NCBI GenBank assembly: GCA_023213395.1
Contig: CM041465.1
Span: forward strand, 18,848,001 to 18,912,000
Length of the DNA: 64,000 nt
Source of the DNA: Cycas panzhihuaensis
Lineage: Eukaryota > Cycadophyta
Direction: 5' to 3'
The notes under the pieces were generated by a model. It worked only from the letters and a program-made list of their open reading frames with translations, was not told the DNA's origin and searched no databases. Shown here in pieces: positions 48,100-61,310 of the stretch (positions are counted from its first letter, which is position 1; the number at the start of each line of letters is the position of its first letter). Made by a program: the position numbers and the translations under genes.

Positions 48100-50463
48100 G
48101 GTGTTTAAGAAATTTTAATCCTAAAATAGTTTGTATGCCTTTATAGCCAGTGCTAATGATGTGAGTAAGCTTTAGCATAAATGCCTTAGACACCTTAATT
48201 ATAAAAGTATGACACTTATGAATCAACTAATAATGGTGGAAGGAATGACCCATGTTTTTTGTTTAAAATGTGTATGAAAAAGATGTATATATGGGAAGCA
48301 TCATTACTATCCTTTTGCTTAGGATCATACCTAGAGAGCTAGTTCTAATCTAATAGGTCCTCTCTCAAACCCTTCCATATATAGATCTCTCTATACTTTA
48401 GTATTTATAAGTCATTATAGCATGAAGGCCTGGGTATATTTCCTAAAAAATAAATCTAAAGTATTTTACCACTTTTGTAAATGAAACATATGTGCCCAAA
48501 ATGAATGTCAAAAGAAGATAGAATTCTAAGAAGTGATAATGGTAAGGAATACAATAATAATAATTTTAATTAGTTTTTTTTAAATCATGGCATAAAGTGA
48601 GAGTTCATAGTCTTGTATACCCCATAAAAAAAATGGTGTTACTAAAAGAAATAATCATACCATAATATAAATGATAAGATGTATGATATATGCAAAGAAC
48701 TTACTACCTAATTTTTTTACAAAATTTATTGGGCCTATTATTCATATCCTGAATAAGATATTAACAAAAGAAGTTCATGGCATGGCCTCTAAAGAAAAAT
48801 GGATCCATTATAAACCTACCATTAACCATTGCAAATCCTTTATGTGCATTGCATATACACATATCCTAAATAAAAATAATAAAAAAATAGATTACAAAAG
48901 TTTGAAGTATATATTTATGGGGTATTTTAATCAAAACAAAACTAATAGACTATGGGATCTATAAGGTATAAAACTTATGATTACTTAGGATTCAAAATTT
49001 AATAAGTCTATGATATATCATGCTAAGAAGATGTTATCTAAAGAATCCTTTTAGTCCCCACTACTTCCATGTCCTATTAGTGCTTCATTAGCCACAAAGG
49101 ACGACAAATTAGGTGTTGTGATTTATATGGAAAAGGGATCGAGTAGAGAAGGTAATAATTAGGAGTAGTTATATGTGGAGGCACCTATAACACCAGGTAT
49201 TTCTATATCATTATGGGCCATGAAGATTATTAATGGTGTGATATTATAAGATCTTATAGATGAATAAAGAATAAGAAGTCAACATGCTAGTTAAACATTA
49301 GTGGTAGATACCACAAATTCCTAAGACCCATCTTTATATGATGAAGTGAAAGTTAATCCTCATTGGAGATCTATTAGGGAGAAGGAATTTGGTCCTCTCA
49401 TAAAAAATGTAATATAGGAATTAGTTCCTCTAATTCCTAAGAAAAACCATATTAGTTGTAAGTGGGTCTACAAGACTATATTCTACTCTAATAGAAAGGT
49501 GGAAAGGTATGAGCAAGACTTATTACACATAGATTTAAATAAAAATAAGGGATCGATTATGAGGAGATATTTGCACCAGACTCTAAGATGATGATAGTCC
49601 ATTTGATCATTTCACTAAAAACTAAATATAGTTAAGGGATATACCAATTGGATATGAAATCAACATTCCTTAATGGTGAGCTAAAAGAGGAGATATACAT
49701 GGAATAACCTCTTAGTTTTATTAAGGAAGGATAGGAGCATCCTATGTGCTAATTCAAAGAATTAATCTATGGCCTAAAATAAGCACCACATGCCTGGTAT
49801 ACAAAGATTAATACGAAAGTAAAAGAAGGATTTGTTATTTTAGATCTAGAGCTAAATTTTCATGTTAAAATGAAAGAAACTTTAATAGTAGCTATTGTAT
49901 TATGTGTTGATAATTTGATCATCATTGGGAACTATCATAAAACTATTATGTAAGTGAAATCTCATTTAGAAGTAATCTTTGACATGATAGATCTCAAGGC
50001 TCTACATTACTTCTTAGGCATTGGGATAAGGTAGATGGAAAATAGGATTTTGACATTACAAATAAATTAAGAAATTCAAGATGGAGGACTACAAACCTAT
50101 TTAAACACCATATGCCAAAGGTATAAAGGTCTTAAAGGATATGAAATAGCATGTTATAGATAAAGTAGTATATAGATAACTTATAAGAGTCTAATCTATT
50201 TGAGTCATACCAAGCCAGATATTGTGTATGCTATCAAATTAGTCTCTTGTTATATGTATAATCCACATGAGTTATATTGGGTTATAATAAAGTAGATTCT
50301 AAGATATTTGAAAGGGACTCTTAATCTTAGTTTGGAGTACCTTCATGATGAAGATATAAAATTGTATAGCTACACTAACATTAATTGGGGATGAGACTCT
50401 AACAATAAAAAATCCACTACTAGATATGTGTTTGGTATTAGTAATAGATTTGTATTATGGTAG
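48100..50463 (+). pseudogene. pol: Copia D/H pol: pre-integrase, integrase, RT, part of RNase H
   Basis: It matches E from about 26343 onward. SKL-stop-HKCLRHLNYKS and FCLKCV belong to the pre-integrase zinc region. Integrase follows (LVFISHYSMKAWVYFLKNKS; RSDNGKEYNNN). The open piece 48671-48964 (MIYAKNLLPNFFTKFIGPII, KLD-like IDYKSLKYIFMGY) is the integrase end. RT lies at about 49380-50040 (CKWVYKTIFYSN; MKSTFLNGELKEEIYM; active site LCVDNLIII, with Asp to Asn). RNase H stops in GISNRFVLW at 50463, where gypsy B is inserted. It is decayed throughout. Confidence 0.85.
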
Positions 50464-53112
50464 TATTTCCTGGCTCCCAGGAATGGGATTTGAATGATCA
50501 GTTAAGCATGATAAGTATAGGTATAATTTCTACCCTTCTACCATATCTTTATCTTATTTACATATATTTGACTTATGTGGTAGATATATGCTTAGTATTC
50601 TTGCTTGATTAATCAAGTTATGTCCCTCATTTCAACCAATGACAAGCAAGACAATGTCCATGGCCCTCATATCCCCCATCCGTGTTCTTGAGTTAGAAAT
50701 ATGGTGCCTTCTTAGGTGCATGTGATTTGTTCCTCTATCATTAATTGATTGTTTCTCCACTTGTTTGACTTGTTTTCACCTTGCTCCCATCTAGTTATGG
50801 TAGATAGATGTTTATAGGCCTTTATTTTTTAGATATGTTATCCTATACATAGAAGAGAATGGTCAAAAGTCCTTTCTATTATCATACCACTGAGTTTTCT
50901 ACTTTTATTATCTATACCATGAAGTATCTTGCAATACCATAAATATATTCTCAATACCACAAAAGAATTCATGGTATGATAGTCACCAACCCAGATTTGG
51001 GTTTAATAGTGATAGTCAGTTATTAAATACCCTAAATAGCCAATCTGACAGGTTGTGTCAACCCCAAGTTAGCTCATATCTCTCTTGGAGGGCTAAACAT
51101 ATGCCTAAATCCCCTTTTCTCTAGACTCTTCCTTTGTTTGATCACCAAAATCCTCTCAAACCTAGCACCTAGTTATTTGTTTCTCTTAAGCGTTTTTCCC
51201 CATATTATTAGTAAGAAACCACTCACCCAACACCCTTGTTTTTTCTATAAATCCCCCTAATTTTTCAAAGGGAGGAGGAGGAATATTGTGTGAAGGAAGT
51301 GTTAGGGAGATGCTACTAAAGTTTGGTCAGATTCACTAACCTTTGGGAGATCAACTAGTAAGCCATATCAAGGATTAAAGGACCATATTCTTAATAGCTG
51401 AAGAAAGCCTTGAAGGAAGTTTGGTGAAACCATTGGCCACTACCTTTCAACAAAGGAATTGGTAATCCATTCCTTAGCTCTAGTAGTAGTTTCCCTTTTT
51501 CTTATTGTTATCATGTTTCTCCACCATATTGTGAGGATACTTTATGCTTTTTATGTTAGTTTGTATTCCTTTACTTTCCTCTCATATCTCCATTTGACAT
51601 TGAGCTACTTGACATTTTATGTTACTTGGTTTCACTTCTATTTTCTTTATGTGACAAATTTCTTTAATATTATTGGATATATTTGTAAGAAAATAGGGAG
51701 ATTTCCTAAGTACATCCTAGGAAACCAATCATATAGGAGGGACAATGCTATTCCGAGGGTCTCCTTATTTTCTTCATTATTCTTGTTTCTATGATCATTA
51801 GCTTATAGATTATACTTTCTCATCCCATAGTTTATATGGCATTTTTCATGATCTCCTATTGTGGAGCATATGCATATGCGTTGTCTATCCTTAGAGAGAA
51901 AGCTAATCTATATGCAAGGAGGAAGAATAGCATTCACAAGGTGTTGGTTTAGTAAGATTTACACGAGGGAACTCACCATCATTGTTTGTTGCAACTTCTT
52001 ATAAAAGAGGTAAGTGTCAACAATTTTTATTTGGGATTTCCCTTAATCTTCTTATTTCCTATCAAGTTTACTTCTTTCTTCCTTTTTATCATAAGGGAAT
52101 TTGACAAGTAGAAATGCTACTAGATTTCTCTTAGAGGGTGGTAAGTAAACCCCCCCCATTTTCCATCATTAAATCAAGCATATAGCAATTATGGATGCAA
52201 GACTCATCATCATTGAATATTGCTTCTTCTCTTTATTTTCATTCCAACATTTGATTGTATTCCATTTCATCTTTAAAAAAAAGAAAAAGGAGAAGAAAAG
52301 AGAGAAAAAGAAGGGTATTAGGATAGAAGGAGTAGGAAATAATAAAAAGAAATAAGGGAAAGAGAGAGAGGCATATTTTGATTGATCATCCTCTTTTTGG
52401 TGCTCTCATCTTCTTATCTCACTCAACCCCACTTTCTCCCAAACAAAAAAAAAATAAGAAGAAAAAAAAAAAGTGTAAAGATTTCTTTTGTGTTCTTACT
52501 TTATTTCTTTAATCATCACTTTGTTTTAGCATTTTCTTTAATATTATTGCATTAGGATTAACCCCCAAAACATGATAAACCCCAAGACAAAAACCTCTAA
52601 AAAAAAAGAGAAATAAGAGAAAACAACAAAAAAAAAAGGGAAAGAAAACTAGCAACTACAAAGCAAAATAGACCCATAATTAGGTTAGTCTTTGTTTCTC
52701 TTATGCAAGAGCCTAAATGAAGGGAAGGACTATAAAGTTCCAAGTTCCCAAACTCATAGGATTTTGGATTTTCCTTAGGTAGAACTACCTTTCCCACATA
52801 CACTAGATAAGGAGAATATATAGGTGCATGAGGCATTCATATCCTCTTGCCTTTTCTAGGTCATCATAGGTACACTAGAATAAAGAGTTGAGTTTGCCTT
52901 CATGTGTCCATCTATGTCTGGGTTGCCCTAGCTTAGCCATATAATTGTGTCCATTAGTCATTACTTGCCTTATGCTTATATTCAAGAGATACATAAACAC
53001 CTTAGGTAAGGTGTCAAAATTACCACCATCCCTTTCAACTCACTGCCTATGTCTTAGGTTTGTCCATTAGGTTTTGTTGATAACATTTTGCCCCTTGCCT
53101 CAAGACATTTCA
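50464..53112 (+). repeat. 5' LTR of gypsy B
   Basis: The boundaries come from the A-like start and the CA before the primer site. It is similar in length to the A LTRs but diverged in most of its sequence. It has purine-rich runs (52277-52380, 52440-52475 and 52600-52645). The ORFs at 51459-51794 and 52597-52836 lie in biased sequence and show no domain. Confidence 0.75.
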
Positions 53113-53113
53113 C

Positions 53114-53130
53114 TGGTAACCATACTAGGG
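53114..53130 (+). other. Primer binding site of gypsy B
   Basis: TGGTAACCATACTAGGG is a decayed version of the site in A (TGGCGACCATTCTGGGG), one base after the LTR. Confidence 0.7.
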
Positions 53131-53155
53131 ACCCACTAGTAGGAAGCTTTGCATT

Positions 53156-55700
53156 GTGTTCGTAATCCTTCCCTTTCCTTCTCTCCTTTTCTCATTTTTT
53201 AGGGTGTCTTCACCTCACGCGAGTAAGGACTACCTCCCTTCTTCTATGAATTTTCTTTTCAATCCCTTAGGTATGTCAAAACATGTGGATGCATCATATT
53301 TTACACTGTTTGTATGGGTTGCTGCCTTTAAAGGTTCCTTCCACTTATACTTCTATTAATTCAAGTGACTAAGACTCACTAATAGAAGGTTAACTAAAAG
53401 GTTGGTATAGCTAACCATATGCCCAAGAATGGCCCCAGGGTCTTACCAGGGCCCTACCCATGAAGGCAGTGACCCTTTTCATCAAGTTCTTTCTTAAGAA
53501 GAGGGTTACTCTTTCACCCCTCATTTGTACCCACATGAGGAAATCTACCCTTATGACAATCCTTCATACCATGAGCATATGACCAGTGATTATCCTTCTT
53601 ATCTCAATCATGATAGTGAGACTTTAGCCCCCCATGACCTTAATCATACCCCTCCCAATGATGTAGTCAAAGGCCCCCTTTCAAGGCTGTTGCTAGCCAA
53701 CCCCCACTGAGGTGGGTACAACCGTTTCTTACTACTACTTCCACTACTTCTTTTGTTATCCCTCCATCCCCTTACCTTTGATTTCACCTAATATTATAAG
53801 TATATCCTCCACATCCTAAACTATATCAATGAAATGTGAATTGACTCGTGATTCCCCTCCCCCATGTGAAGGGGGTACCACATCCTCCCTTCATACTTCC
53901 ATTCATCCACCCACTACTTTACACCTCCCACATTTACCTATAATTCCTACTTGTCCTCATTACCCAAGGTAATCAAGTATGCCCTCATCTCATCCATATC
54001 TACACATGTCAGACCCTCCTTTATGTATACCTCTAGGTCACACATCACTGTCACGGGGGTTCTAACTCTATTCCCACCTATGGAGTTGATCCACTCCATC
54101 CTTTTAGGGTTGCCTCACTCGTGAGAGGGCCATTTAGGAATCCCATCCACCTCCTTTTGAAGCTCTTAATACCTCTTATGGTGCCCAACCCTATTATTAT
54201 CCACATCTAAGGGGTGGACCAAGACATCCTAGACCCCCTCCATACCCTTCATATCCTTCCCACCCTTATTAGAGATCACCTTCCTCATCATCCCAATTAG
54301 GGGGAGCCACAAATGCCCCTCAATCCTATCTTCCATATCACCAAGGTTATCCACACTATTCTAACCCTACTCATGTGCCCTCTCATCCCCCTATTGATCC
54401 TCTGACCTAACTAGTGGCATGACCTTTTGTCGGTTATAGGTCAACCCCACTCTTGGTTGAGGCCCTTCAAACTAACTTGTTCCCACACCCTCTAGAAGTG
54501 CCTAAATTTGATGGTACTTCCTCTTAGGACCCGATTGATCATATTAGGGATTTTGCCATGGAATGCATCGACTACTAATCCTATGACCACATATTAATGA
54601 AGCTTTTTCCATGCTTACTTCAAGGTGATGCTTTAAAGTGGTTCTATCAACTTCCATCTCATTTAATTTCTATGTTTCAATAATTAGTTGATTGTTTTGT
54701 CAACTACTTCGATGTGGATCACCCCTTTAAAAGTTAGGTTAAAGCATTACTCTCCTTGAAGTAAGGTCATGATGAACTAAACCACAATTTGTATGTTGGT
54801 TTCATGACCTTCTTCACTCATCCAAAGCCATGTTATTAGAGGAATTAAAGAAGGACATTTTTATTAATGATTTGAGACCCAAAGTTCACATTGAAGTCCT
54901 TAAAATGGGGGTGACCACCTACAAATCTATCATAGCTAAATACTTGGTACTAGAATCCATTGAGATCCAAGCTAGTCTCAAAAAGATTAAGAAGAATTTA
55001 TAATACTATAAGGCATCACCTCCTTCAAGTAAAAATAAAGGGTCATAACAACAAGTATCCAGGCCTCCAATCAACTTGAATGATAAGATTTTGGATACAT
55101 TAACTTTAGTCATGCGATCATTCAAATAAATGATACACGATTTCAAGTTGCAATCCACTCAAGCATTGTAAGATCTATATCTACCCTAATCTAGATATAT
55201 GTATGTCCACCAAGCTACCTAATCTCCACCTCCCAAGAATGATGGAGCTCCACCACCCTAAGTTAAGAGGATGAGGCCTCTACCAGAAAGGAAGTGGTGC
55301 TTGATCCATGGGGAATGCACTCATCATGATTCTAGGTATTGGATGCAACACCTAGAATTAGGTCATTTGTGAGACCCCCCTGTTCAATGTGAGTCAAAAC
55401 TAAACCTAGATCAACTTATGTATTAGGAACCCTTCCTAAACCATGAAGAGAAGAACCAACTTGCTAAATAGTAGGGAAGATGAAATAGGAAGAGGAGGCC
55501 AACTCAACCTCCTCCTATTGATCAATCAAAGGGGAAAGAACTGATGGATAGTTCCTTCCCTTTAACTCTAGTTACTCAATTTGCTATGACCTCTTAACCT
55601 AAGAATAAAAGTAAGAGAGTTATTCAATTACTTAAGACCACTCACATATATCCTATCACTAGTTCTTAAGCTACCAAAGAGGCTAGAGAAGCCTCCATAT
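53156..55700 (+). pseudogene. gag: Gypsy B gag, broken
   Basis: It resembles A gag along its length. An acidic N-terminal part (53525-53710) is followed by a Pro/Ser-rich stretch. The Gag domain is at about 54480-54980 (EVPKFDGTSS-like VPKFDGTSS, GDALKWFYQLPSHLISMFQ, FVNYFDVDHPF). A knuckle-like segment, KWCLIHGECTHHDSRYW, lies at about 55297, with the last Cys lost. Many stops are present. Confidence 0.75.
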
Positions 55701-55859
55701 CATAATAACCCTCTTAAGGGGATTCTCCTCCTACTAAGATACCTTTATTCCCTAAGACCATCCCTATTCATATCGATCAATATGATTCTAGGTGCTCTAC
55801 CCTAACCCACTGGGAAAGGGAAATCATTTTTTATCATTAAAGAGCTTCACACTATCTCA

Positions 55860-56440
55860 GTTGGAATGTCCTTGATGGATTCCCTAAAGAGTTTCCCTAC
55901 CTAAAGGGTGCTCTTATTAGAAGCCTTAGGGTTTAATGAAGCCACAATCCATTCAGTTGGCACCTCCTCAACCCATGGGTTAAACCTTATTATATTTAAC
56001 CTATGTAACCTCCCTCCACCTAAGGATAGAAATTATATTAGTACTATTCCTTTACTATCACCAGTAAGATAATAGACTATACCCTAAATAGGATCATTAT
56101 AGATACCGATTCTTCAATTAATGTAATGCTAGTTTGTATGCTCAAGGAGCTAGGTATAGAAGCTCTTTAGCCTATCCTATGGAGCTATCGAGGTTACGAT
56201 GGAAGTGAAAAATCTCCTTTAGGAACAATTATACTCCCTGTCACTTCAAAAGATAAGACTTTCCAGACTAATATAGTCATTTTGGACATTGATGTTGATT
56301 ATAACCTTCTCTTAAGATGACCATGGCTCAACCAGATGGGAGCCGTGTGCTCATCCAAGTGGGGGCAATTCAAGTTTATCCATTAAGGGAAAGTCAAAGT
56401 GGTAACATGTAAACCACCCCTAAACCATCCCTCTCACTAA
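55860..56440 (+). pseudogene. Gypsy B protease
   Basis: It corresponds to A 34797-35380. IIIDTDSSINVMLVCMLKEL (about 56094) is the active-site region, with Asp in place of Gly in the D-T-G-S motif. ILDIDVDYNLLL (about 56280) and NQMGAVCSS follow. It is broken by stops and inactive. Confidence 0.7.
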
Positions 56441-57522
56441 TTATGCCAAGCAATTTTTAGGTCCACATAGGAACAAGATGACCTATCTACCCCTTATACC
56501 TTAGAATTCTTGGAAGAAGAAGGGATTACATAAGATGATGGAGATCTTCCTCCTTCCCCTCATAGTTTGGTATATTTCACTCCTATTAGAGTTAGGAGCT
56601 AAGGTTACCCAACAATCCCTAGTGATCTAGAGTCTAACAATGAGCATGAGGAACCCATGTGCCAAATTAGTCTCCTTAATGCTATAAGGGAGATGGCATT
56701 ACATGTTGATATTCCTTCCCCCTTTAGTCTCAATATGTAAAATCAAGTGCCAGAGCAAACCCCAACTCCTCCTCTTTTGCCTGTATGGGAATCCCATGAT
56801 TTGAGATTGTGGTTGTCTTGTCACCACCCTCGAATAGTAATCAATCACCATCTTGATCACGAGGACTTGTATGATTACAGAGATGCAATGAGGGGGAACG
56901 TTACACCCCCTTCCATTCAAGTGACTTCCTAAGGGAAAGTCCCTTGGGGTAGCCCATATGAGTAATCTAGTGAGGTGTTAGATCCTCCCTCTATCTCATG
57001 CTAGCTACCATGCATAATTAATTTGCTTAAGTATATGAGAACCCTACACCCATCAATAAATACCTCATGAAATGACAACCCTTCATCACTAATATTTAAT
57101 AATAAAAATGAGTTTGACTTAGTCATCTTACACGATGAGTCGATTATTTGTGATCCAAAACCATCACCCCTTCCTCTCAAGCAATCTACAAGAGAATTGA
57201 TCCTGCATGTGTATTCTAATTCTTCTGAAGAGTCACCATGTTATGTCAATTGGTGTTATAACCATTACCAGCCAGGTCCTCCTGTGTAAGCTCCCCTAGT
57301 CCCTCTAAGAAAAATAATCCATAGGATTGACTACTTTGATAATGATGAAGCTCTCCTTAAGTATTTGGCTGGGTCTTTTCCTAACCTACTTAACAAGCAT
57401 CATAAGCTAGGTTTTTTAAAGTGCCTAGCTATTGGTTCTCTGTTAGCTAACCCTAGTGAGGCAATCATACCTCTAAAACCTTCTATAGACTAAGGCCCCC
57501 TCATTTTAAGGAGGGGAATGTC
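56441..57522 (+). other. Linker between protease and RT in gypsy B
   Basis: This 1-kb region corresponds to the acidic Ser/Pro-rich linker of A (35380-36080). No intact frame is present. HRIDYFDNDEALLKYLAG (about 57310) matches the A pre-RT sequence HGVDYFKDDEAMLEHLAG. Confidence 0.55.
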
Positions 57523-59098
57523 TTGTACATAGGTGCCACTAAGGATATTATCCTGGCCCCTAAACAAATTATCAAGATTGGGACTAAATGTTTACCCCAA
57601 GAAGTGGAGGAGTACACAGAGTTATTTCATCAATGTTATGATGTCTTTAATTGGGAATATTCATACATAAAGGGTATTGACCTCGTAATTACCATGCATA
57701 ACCTTATTATGATACCTGGTGCCCACCCTGTTAGGAAAAGCAATGTTTATTACACCTAAAGCTCTCTATAGTTGTTAAGATAGAAGTGGAGTAGCTACAT
57801 GTGGAAGGTCTTGTCACCTTGATAGATTATCCTAAATGGGTATCTAACATTGTTCTAATGGCCAAGAAGAATGGCATAATTAGGATCTGCATTGATTTCT
57901 AAGACATCAACAATGCTTGTCCTAAAGACAATTTTCCACTACCTTTTATTAATCAAATTATTGATTGCACAACCAAATTTGAGGTGATGTGTTTGATGGA
58001 TGGTTTCTTGGGATATAATCAAATTCAAATATCCCTAAAGGACTACCATAAGATCATTTTCACTACACCATGGAGAACATTTACTTATAAAGCTATGCGC
58101 TTCAACTTGAAAAACATTGGGGCTATATATCAGAGGGCCATATAGTTTATCTTCTATGACCTCATCAATAATATTTTATAGGTCTTCATGGACAATCTTA
58201 TGGGCCTATCCCACAAAAGTGTTGATCACCTAGTATATTTGAGGAGGATATTCTCTTGTTGCCACAAATATCATGTTAGTTTAAGCATGCTTAAATGTGT
58301 CTTCATCATGACTACAGTAAATTATTAGGGTTTCTCATGTCTCACGAAGGGATCAAAGTTAACCCTAATAAGATTAAGGCTATGATTAAGATGCCACCAC
58401 CCAAAACCTAGTGGTAGATCAAGTCATTCTTAGGCTGCCTTGGGTTTTTACGATGATTTCTAATGGATTTTTCCATTAACACTAAACCACTAACCAATTT
58501 ATCAAGAAGGGAACTTTACTTGTGTGGGTACCTAAGGGCCAAGTAGCCTTCCACCAACTTAAGAAAGCTCTTATCATATCTTTGGTCTTACCCCCCCCAC
58601 ACCTCCCCTCCTTATTTGATCAACCCTTCATCCTCTACAGCTTTATAATTGACAAATCCATGGGTGCCATGTTAGCCCAAGAAGATAATTCCAAGGATGA
58701 GCAGGTTGTCTACTTTATATGTTATACCTTAGTTGTTGCCAAGTTAAATTACTCCCCAAGTAAAAAAGAATGCTTGGCTTTGGTTTTCACCATTAAGAAG
58801 CTTTGCCATCACCTCCTTGGAAACATAACATATGTCATTATTTAGTCAGACTTGTTACATTATTTAATGATATGATCTAATCTAACAAGAAGGACAAGTA
58901 AATGGCCCCTTCTTCTCTAAGAGTACGACCTTAAAGTCATCAATCATAAGTCCAAAAAAGGTATGATCATAGCTAAACAACTGATAAATATCCTAATCTC
59001 TAATCCATCAAAGACTCTAACTGATAAATCTTTGCTAGACAAGTCAATTTTGGCCCTCCAAGAGGCTGATCCTCATTCCCAAGTTGACAATAAATAGA
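57523..59098 (+). pseudogene. pol: Gypsy B pol: RT and start of RNase H, truncated
   Basis: MYIGATKDIILAPKQIIKIG matches the A pre-RT region. RT reads CIDF-stop-DINNACPKDNFPLP, GYNQIQISLKDYHK and VFMDNLMGLS, so the active site has Asn for the second Asp. RNase H follows at about 58620-58850 (ILYSFIIDKSMGAMLAQED, YSPSKKECLALV); its first catalytic Asp is lost, as in A. Homology to A continues to VDNK at about 59095, where the sequence switches to the LTR of C. Confidence 0.85.
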
Positions 59099-60790
59099 TG
59101 CAAAGTGTACAAAATATTACAAGTAAAGTACTTCAATCAAAGTAAACTTTTATTTAGGAAACAATCTCTAATCTCCTCAATGCAAGCAAGACAAGATAAA
59201 AGGACAGGGATGGTTAGCCTTAGAATGGCTAACCTTCCAATACACACACCTCCACGCTATCTAAGCACATAAACAATAGGTATGGATGGTCTAATAGTAG
59301 AAAAAAGTAAGGGAGATAGGTTGCACATAGGTTGTAAATATTGCCGATGTTGTAAAGGCTACGATGTGTATCATTTGCAACTTAAGGCTAAGCCAACACC
59401 CAAAAGTGACATATGGTATGACTAAGGGTTGGAAGATCTGCCCATGTAAGGCTCCCAATCTTGGAACTAGTGCAACAATGGGCTGTGCACACTGATACCA
59501 ATGATAAACTTCTTCTGAGAGCTCTCTCGTAGCCCAAGGAAGGCACAAAAGAGGAAGAGGAAAATGGGAGAAGGGGGTTACCCTTAAGGAGTAGGCCTAG
59601 TTGGGTATCAAACCTGCCTTAGCTCCTTTCTCTCACCCTTTTGGGACCTCTCCTCATATCCTCCTTAGAGAAACCATGAGAGAGTAGAAAGGTAGGGAGG
59701 ATAGATAAGGAAAAATGGAGGGGATGCCCCCGGTATTGGCTAGAAAAAACTGAGAAAAGAAAGATATGCAGAGTATTTTAATCTCTTTTAAGGAAACCAA
59801 AAGGAACAAAATAAAATATAAATGGAATAATACCTGCTATGGGAGGATTGGTAGAAGATCTGCTTGAGAAAATGGCAGAAAAAGGTAGTCTTGTGAGGTT
59901 TGTAGGTGGATTCTTGTGTGGGCTATAAAACACAAAGCAGATCTCCCACTGGGACATAGGTGTGCCAGATGTTACAAGGCACTCCTACAAAAAATTACCT
60001 ATGAAAGTAGAAGAGGAGAGGAGAAAAGATGGAAGAAGAGGAGAAAAATGAAGTCTTTTGGGTTTTATACCTAACCCTAGCTTAATTGGGTGATTAGGAT
60101 TAGGATAGGACTCAGGATATGACTATGTCACGTGGTAATTTTGTAAAAAATACAAAATTTGCCATGGAATATTTTAAAAAATATTTTATAACAGTCGCCC
60201 TATAGTAAACTTCACAATACCATGAAGTTTACTGCAGTACCGTGACATTCATTATGGTGCAGTGACAGAATGCAAAACAAAAGGGAAAGAGTGGGATGGG
60301 AGCCCTAAAGGAGGGTACCTTAGGCCTAGGAGGGCCTGACCCTCTATCCAAGTGGATGGGGACAATCATAAGGAAGAGATGACCTACACTGGATGGGGCA
60401 CCAAAGTGGTAGGGTTCCTAAGAAGTTGGCAAATACATAGGGAGATACCAATCACACCTAGTGAGGTGCTAATAGTTGCGATGTGGCAATAGGAGTGTGA
60501 ACGGATCACACGGGATAATCTTTACTTGGGGCAATATGGAGGTGTGTAGGAGGGCTATGGAGTGCCATTGGGATACATGTCCCCTAGTCGTCATAGGCTA
60601 AAATAGTATCAAGTAATATGATCAAGCAGCAGATGCAAGATGATCACTTAAATATATCAATTAATCATGCAATATAAAATAGATGCTTCGATTTACCTTT
60701 CTGGAGAAGTGACAAAGATAATAGATAAAAGCATACCTATACCTACCTGAGTTGACTTGCTAAAATCCCATTCTTAGTAGCTAGGAAACA
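59099..60790 (-). repeat. 3' LTR of gypsy C
   Basis: It is 1692 bp long and shares with A the start (TGTTTCCT-GC), the donor-like CAGGTAGGT about 45 bases in, TTTTAGCCTATGACGACTA and GCCATGGCAAATTT-like words. In minus orientation a TATA-like GTATAAAACC (about 60063-60072) follows CTAGGGTTAG. An 11-base perfect hairpin, AGTAAACTTCA / TGAAGTTTACT, is at about 60201-60232. Confidence 0.8.
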
Positions 60791-60805
60791 CTGCCCCCTT
60801 AGTAG
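60791..60805 (-). other. Polypurine tract of gypsy C
   Basis: The minus strand reads CTACTAAGGGGGCAG directly before the LTR, almost identical to CTACCAAGGGGGCAG in A. Confidence 0.8.
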
Positions 60806-61310
60806 CAGAGCCTCACAGCTTGGAGGCGTAATGTGATGGTGAATGCTAGCAATATAATGTTAGTGACATACGTATATATAAACAAACATAACAATGGTGT
60901 GAGCCAATGGTGACAGTGAGTGTCATGGCAGAATATGCGGGTGTATAGGTAAGGGTGAGACAATATAGGAGTTGCCTATGTATCGCCCTATAGTCTACTG
61001 GCAATGATGATAGATGAGGGGGAATACCCCCATCATAGGAGTGCAGTAGGAGGATGGTGATGACCACACATAGGATAAAAAAGATGTCATGAATGAGGTG
61101 CTATGTACAGAAACTAGTAAAAAATAATGGGAGTTATGTGCTAAGAGAGATACTAAGAGTAAGATAAGGAAACAAACCTGTATTTGCCATAGTCTTACCT
61201 CATTAGCATCTGGCTTTTGAAGGTATGAATGGATTGCGATATGAAGGACAAGATGACCTGAGACTTGGGTGCCTCGGTGACCAGACAAGCCTCTCAAGGT
61301 GGGTCACTAA
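60806..61310 (-). other. Non-coding stretch between aRH and purine tract in C
   Basis: It corresponds to 42989-43403 in A, and no gene is supported. A degenerate continuation of the aRH reading frame can be followed a short way. Confidence 0.5.

Larger units (their letters stand above)
3000..50463 (+). mobile_element. Copia element D/H, outermost host, split by about 42.2 kb
   Basis: Two plus-strand fragments, 3000-5870 and 48100-50463, belong to the same copia family as element E and cover consecutive parts of it. The left piece aligns with E from its LTR start (23466) to about 26343. The right piece aligns with E from about 26343 to 28715. Distances agree within about 20 bases on both sides (2861 versus 2877, and 2363 versus 2372). 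I infer one element split by the block 5867-48099, which holds G, F, the LINE, E and A. The short word GGTGTT occurs at both edges (5861-5866 and 48100-48105) and may be a target duplication. The 3' end is cut at 50464 by gypsy element B. Confidence 0.75.
50464..59098 (+). mobile_element. Gypsy element B (relative of A), 5' two thirds visible
   Basis: It begins TATTTCCTGGCTCCCAGG, matching the A LTR start with TG changed to TA. It has an LTR of 2649 bp, a primer site, gag, protease, RT and part of RNase H in the order of A. It breaks at 59098, where element C lies in reverse. Its remaining part should follow C outside the window. GGTAG at 50459-50463 is the expected left target duplication. 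It is much older and more AT-rich than A. Confidence 0.85.

Noticed and set aside
59099-60790. Inversion of the 3' half of element B as an explanation for the reversed aRH and PMD order
   Set aside because: The LTR at the junction is complete, with TG and CA ends and a different sequence from the B LTR. A separate element inserted in reverse explains it better.
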